Source of the DNA: Rosa chinensis
Taxonomy: Eukaryota; Streptophyta; Magnoliopsida; Rosales; Rosaceae
NCBI RefSeq assembly: GCF_002994745.2
Contig: NC_037093.1
Span: 47,410,384 to 47,474,383 of the forward strand
Length of the DNA stretch: 64,000 nt
Direction: 5' to 3'
A program made the translations under genes and the position numbers. Below the pieces are notes generated by a model. It was not told the origin of the DNA and made no database searches. It saw nothing but the letters and a program-made list of their open reading frames with translations. Shown here piece by piece: positions 61,842 to 64,000 of the stretch. Positions within the stretch are counted from its first letter, which is position 1. Each line of letters begins with the position of its first letter.

Positions 61842-63769
61842 AAATATATGTTCTTCAGTTATTTCACTTACTACCTGCTGATTCTGCTCTATCCACTATC
61901 TGATCTCTGGTACCAAGGGTACAGCTATAACTAGAATCTAGCGATACACAACTGACTGCTAGCTTTATCAAATACATCGACTAGAATGTTATCCAGTGCT
62001 TGTTGAAGTAAGCCTCTAATTTACAAATTTTTTTTCCTAAATATGCATTGTTTTTTGTCACTTAGCCGATCTCATGCATCGTAATAGTGAAAACTCTCAA
62101 TGAATCAAATATTTGATCACAGAAACTGCCTAAATAACATGACGATAAATATGAGGCCAGCCTCAACTCTAGCATATATGCTAATGGAATATCCGAATTG
62201 CAGTAAAATCTTCCAACATTGTATATACCAAACCCTTAGCATGATACAACTGGAGTTTGTATTGAGCTCGGCTTGTTTTTGGCTTGTTCGAGTGTGTAAG
62301 CAAGCAAAGACTGAATTTTGAATGCTATGCATGTTGGCTGGTGAACAACTCGTATTTTATGATTCTTAGTCACAAGACAGTTCAACTTAAGCATGAGTTC
62401 AGCTCATTCGTCCAAGATGTTAATGGGATATTGTGAATATCAAATATTCTATGATTCTATTTTTTTCACTTTGTGTTAGTGTTGCCAAAGCTTGAAGCTC
62501 AAGTTTAGCTATATATCTTAGGCTCTACTTGTCAAAATGAGCTAAGTTGAGCCAAGCTTAACTCTAGAACAACAAACAAGCAACCTGAGCCAAGCAAAGA
62601 AATATATTGAAGTTAAATTTGAATCAATTAGTTGAACTCAAATCTAATCAAGCCAAATTTGAGCACCAAATGCTCCCTTGGTATGCTCCTCTGCAGAAGT
62701 AGCTTGGATAACAAGTTCTGTAAAGCAAACCCCTCAAGAGAAAAATTTCTAAAGTTACAAAGGACCACATCTTTAAATTTCTTTCTAAGATTCTAGTCAT
62801 CCTACTGTAAAACACAAAACTAGAACTCATATGTTAAATTATTAGAAAATGAGTGTGAAGATGTTGTTTATCGCAGACTGATACAATATACAACAATTAC
62901 CTTGGAAACCAACTAGTACATCTGTTATATATAGAGCAAACATGCAGACACCATCTCACAAGTCGATCATAGAGAGAAGTCTTAACTAGTAGCTAGACTA
63001 TGACAATGGAGGGTATGATGCATTCCGATATGAAAGCTAGAATTGATATATGGCACCCTGCAAAGTATCAGTTTATTGGCAACTTAACATTGTCTGAAAA
63101 TGACATAACCAGTGGTACCCTGGTGCTTAATCTACCCTAGTCCTTATGCGACATAGATATTAACTATGCTCCGAACCAAGCTATTCCAATTGGCTCTTAT
63201 CACCCCGGCTTCCTGATGATTTTTCGACTCTTGTGAGGTATCAAGACCTCATGTATGGTTTAACAAGTGGCTGCAGGTCAAGAATGGTGCAAGGTGAGAC
63301 TTTACAGGTCGGCGATGATGTGGTGCAGCTAAGGTCCTTTGAAGAGTTTAACAACTCTCTACACTTAACTATATCGATCTCTTCAAATAATTGTTGGTGC
63401 TCTCTTGTATTTCTATCAATTTCAAGCAATCAGCATCCTACTTAATGCTGCTGATTACCGGTCTATTTCATAACGAACTGGTAAAATCAATTGGGGTTAT
63501 CAATCCATAAATGAATTACCAATTATTCCTAGTTATGATCATCAGAATAACCTAATACCACACCAGAATAGAATTTAAGTCATGATCGTGCATTATCTAG
63601 GTTTAAAACCCACAATAGCCCTCCCAACAAATACATACCATAACGAACAAAACCTCCATGCAGACGCCAATGTACATCATTCCCAAAATGATCATCTCTC
63701 CACTATTAATAGGGCTAGCCTCAATGCAAAGCTCCACAGAGCAAAAGACGAAGAGTGGAATAGAGAAAG
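61842..63769. other. Intergenic region
   Basis: No supported gene. Region 62260-62640 has many degenerate GAGCTC/AGCTTG/AAGCCAAG words, probably an old repeat. A TATA-like TTATATATAGAGC at about 62930 precedes a 46-codon frame (63001-63141, starting MTMEGMMH) that I do not recognise. From 63290 the tandem duplicate of 60310 begins. Confidence 0.5.
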
Positions 63770-64000
63770 ATGAAAACAGTTGCTATGGAGAAAGCAAAGG
63801 CATTGCTCATTGTCACACTACTCCTTGTGACATTTCTGGTGGGTTCTAAAGCTGCAGGAAGGGAGCTGAAACCGAAAGAGGAGGTCTATACCCCTCAATG
63901 GTTCTGGGGATGGGGATTTCCTTGGTGGGGGCTCGGACATGGATTTGGGTGGGGATTTCATCCTTGGCTCGGTGGCTTAAACCATAGGCTTAAGGACACT
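63770..64000 (+). CDS. Secreted Trp/Gly-rich small protein (partial)
   Basis: The frame is open from ATG at 63770 to the end of the window (77 codons seen). It starts MKTVAMEKAKALLIVTLLLV, with a hydrophobic core of about 15 residues and a likely signal-peptide cut after GSKA or GSKAA. After a short charged linker (GRELKPKEEVYTPQ) comes an aromatic/Gly-rich part (WFWGWGFPWWGLGHGFGWGF). This resembles plant cell-wall or apoplastic glycine-rich peptides in general; no specific family is recognised. A second in-frame ATG at 63785 matches the start in the decayed copy at 60851 and might be the real one. The C-terminus is unseen. Confidence 0.7.
   Translation, partial: MKTVAMEKAKALLIVTLLLVTFLVGSKAAGRELKPKEEVYTPQWFWGWGFPWWGLGHGFGWGFHPWLGGLNHRLKDT

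Overview
The window is plant nuclear DNA: spliced genes of plant-only families (FatA thioesterase, an ER-body-type membrane protein), plant Copia, Gypsy (Tat-like), CACTA, MULE, hAT and Helitron relics, and large dinucleotide microsatellites. Codon use and gene content fit a eudicot. Rosaceae is my impression from the look of the repeats, not something shown by the sequence.

Genes are few. A complete six-exon gene for a membrane protein of ER body-like (VIT1/CCC1-type) protein lies on the minus strand at 22788-25938. The first exon of a second, nearly identical copy lies at 11-155 and runs off the left edge. A complete seven-exon oleoyl-ACP thioesterase (FatA) gene lies on the plus strand at 57399-59857. 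A small secreted Trp/Gly-rich peptide gene begins at 63770 and runs off the right edge; a decayed tandem copy of its upstream region lies near 60.3-60.95 kb.

Most of the rest is a nest of transposons laid over a segmental duplication. The upstream flank of the ER-body gene occurs three times: copy 1 at 1 to about 3912, copy 2 at 25787 to about 39029, and a more diverged copy 3 at about 9757-11260. Copies 1 and 2 both carry a fragment of a PIN auxin-efflux-carrier exon on the minus strand. Many insertion boundaries can be set to the base because one copy keeps the empty site: a 1.35 kb poly(A) retroposon (1682-3032), a Copia element (28579-37745, site duplication GACCT) and a hAT MITE (38758-39015). 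Three members of one Copia family are present (15501-21830, 28579-37745, and a truncated one at 44281-48896). The first two have nearly identical LTRs but broken coding regions. The second holds a 2.84 kb solo LTR; a related 2.83 kb solo LTR sits in a Tat-like LTR at 4945-7776. The Copia element at 15501 itself sits in the right terminal repeat of a MULE (12136-21862).

The most unusual object is a 4.27 kb LTR retrotransposon at 51918-56189. It has LTRs, primer site, polypurine tract and site duplication but no recognisable pol. Its interior carries pieces of host genes: a cucumisin-like subtilase fused into a 736-codon open frame, a U-box fragment, and other unidentified coding-like pieces. 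It lies inside an older Copia gag, whose reading frame is continuous if the element is mentally removed. Also notable are an intron-containing antisense gene in a Tat-like Gypsy element (39401-42069), a chimeric PIN fragment with its own promoter-like leader, and a series of poly(A) retroposon insertions only 16-30 bp long.
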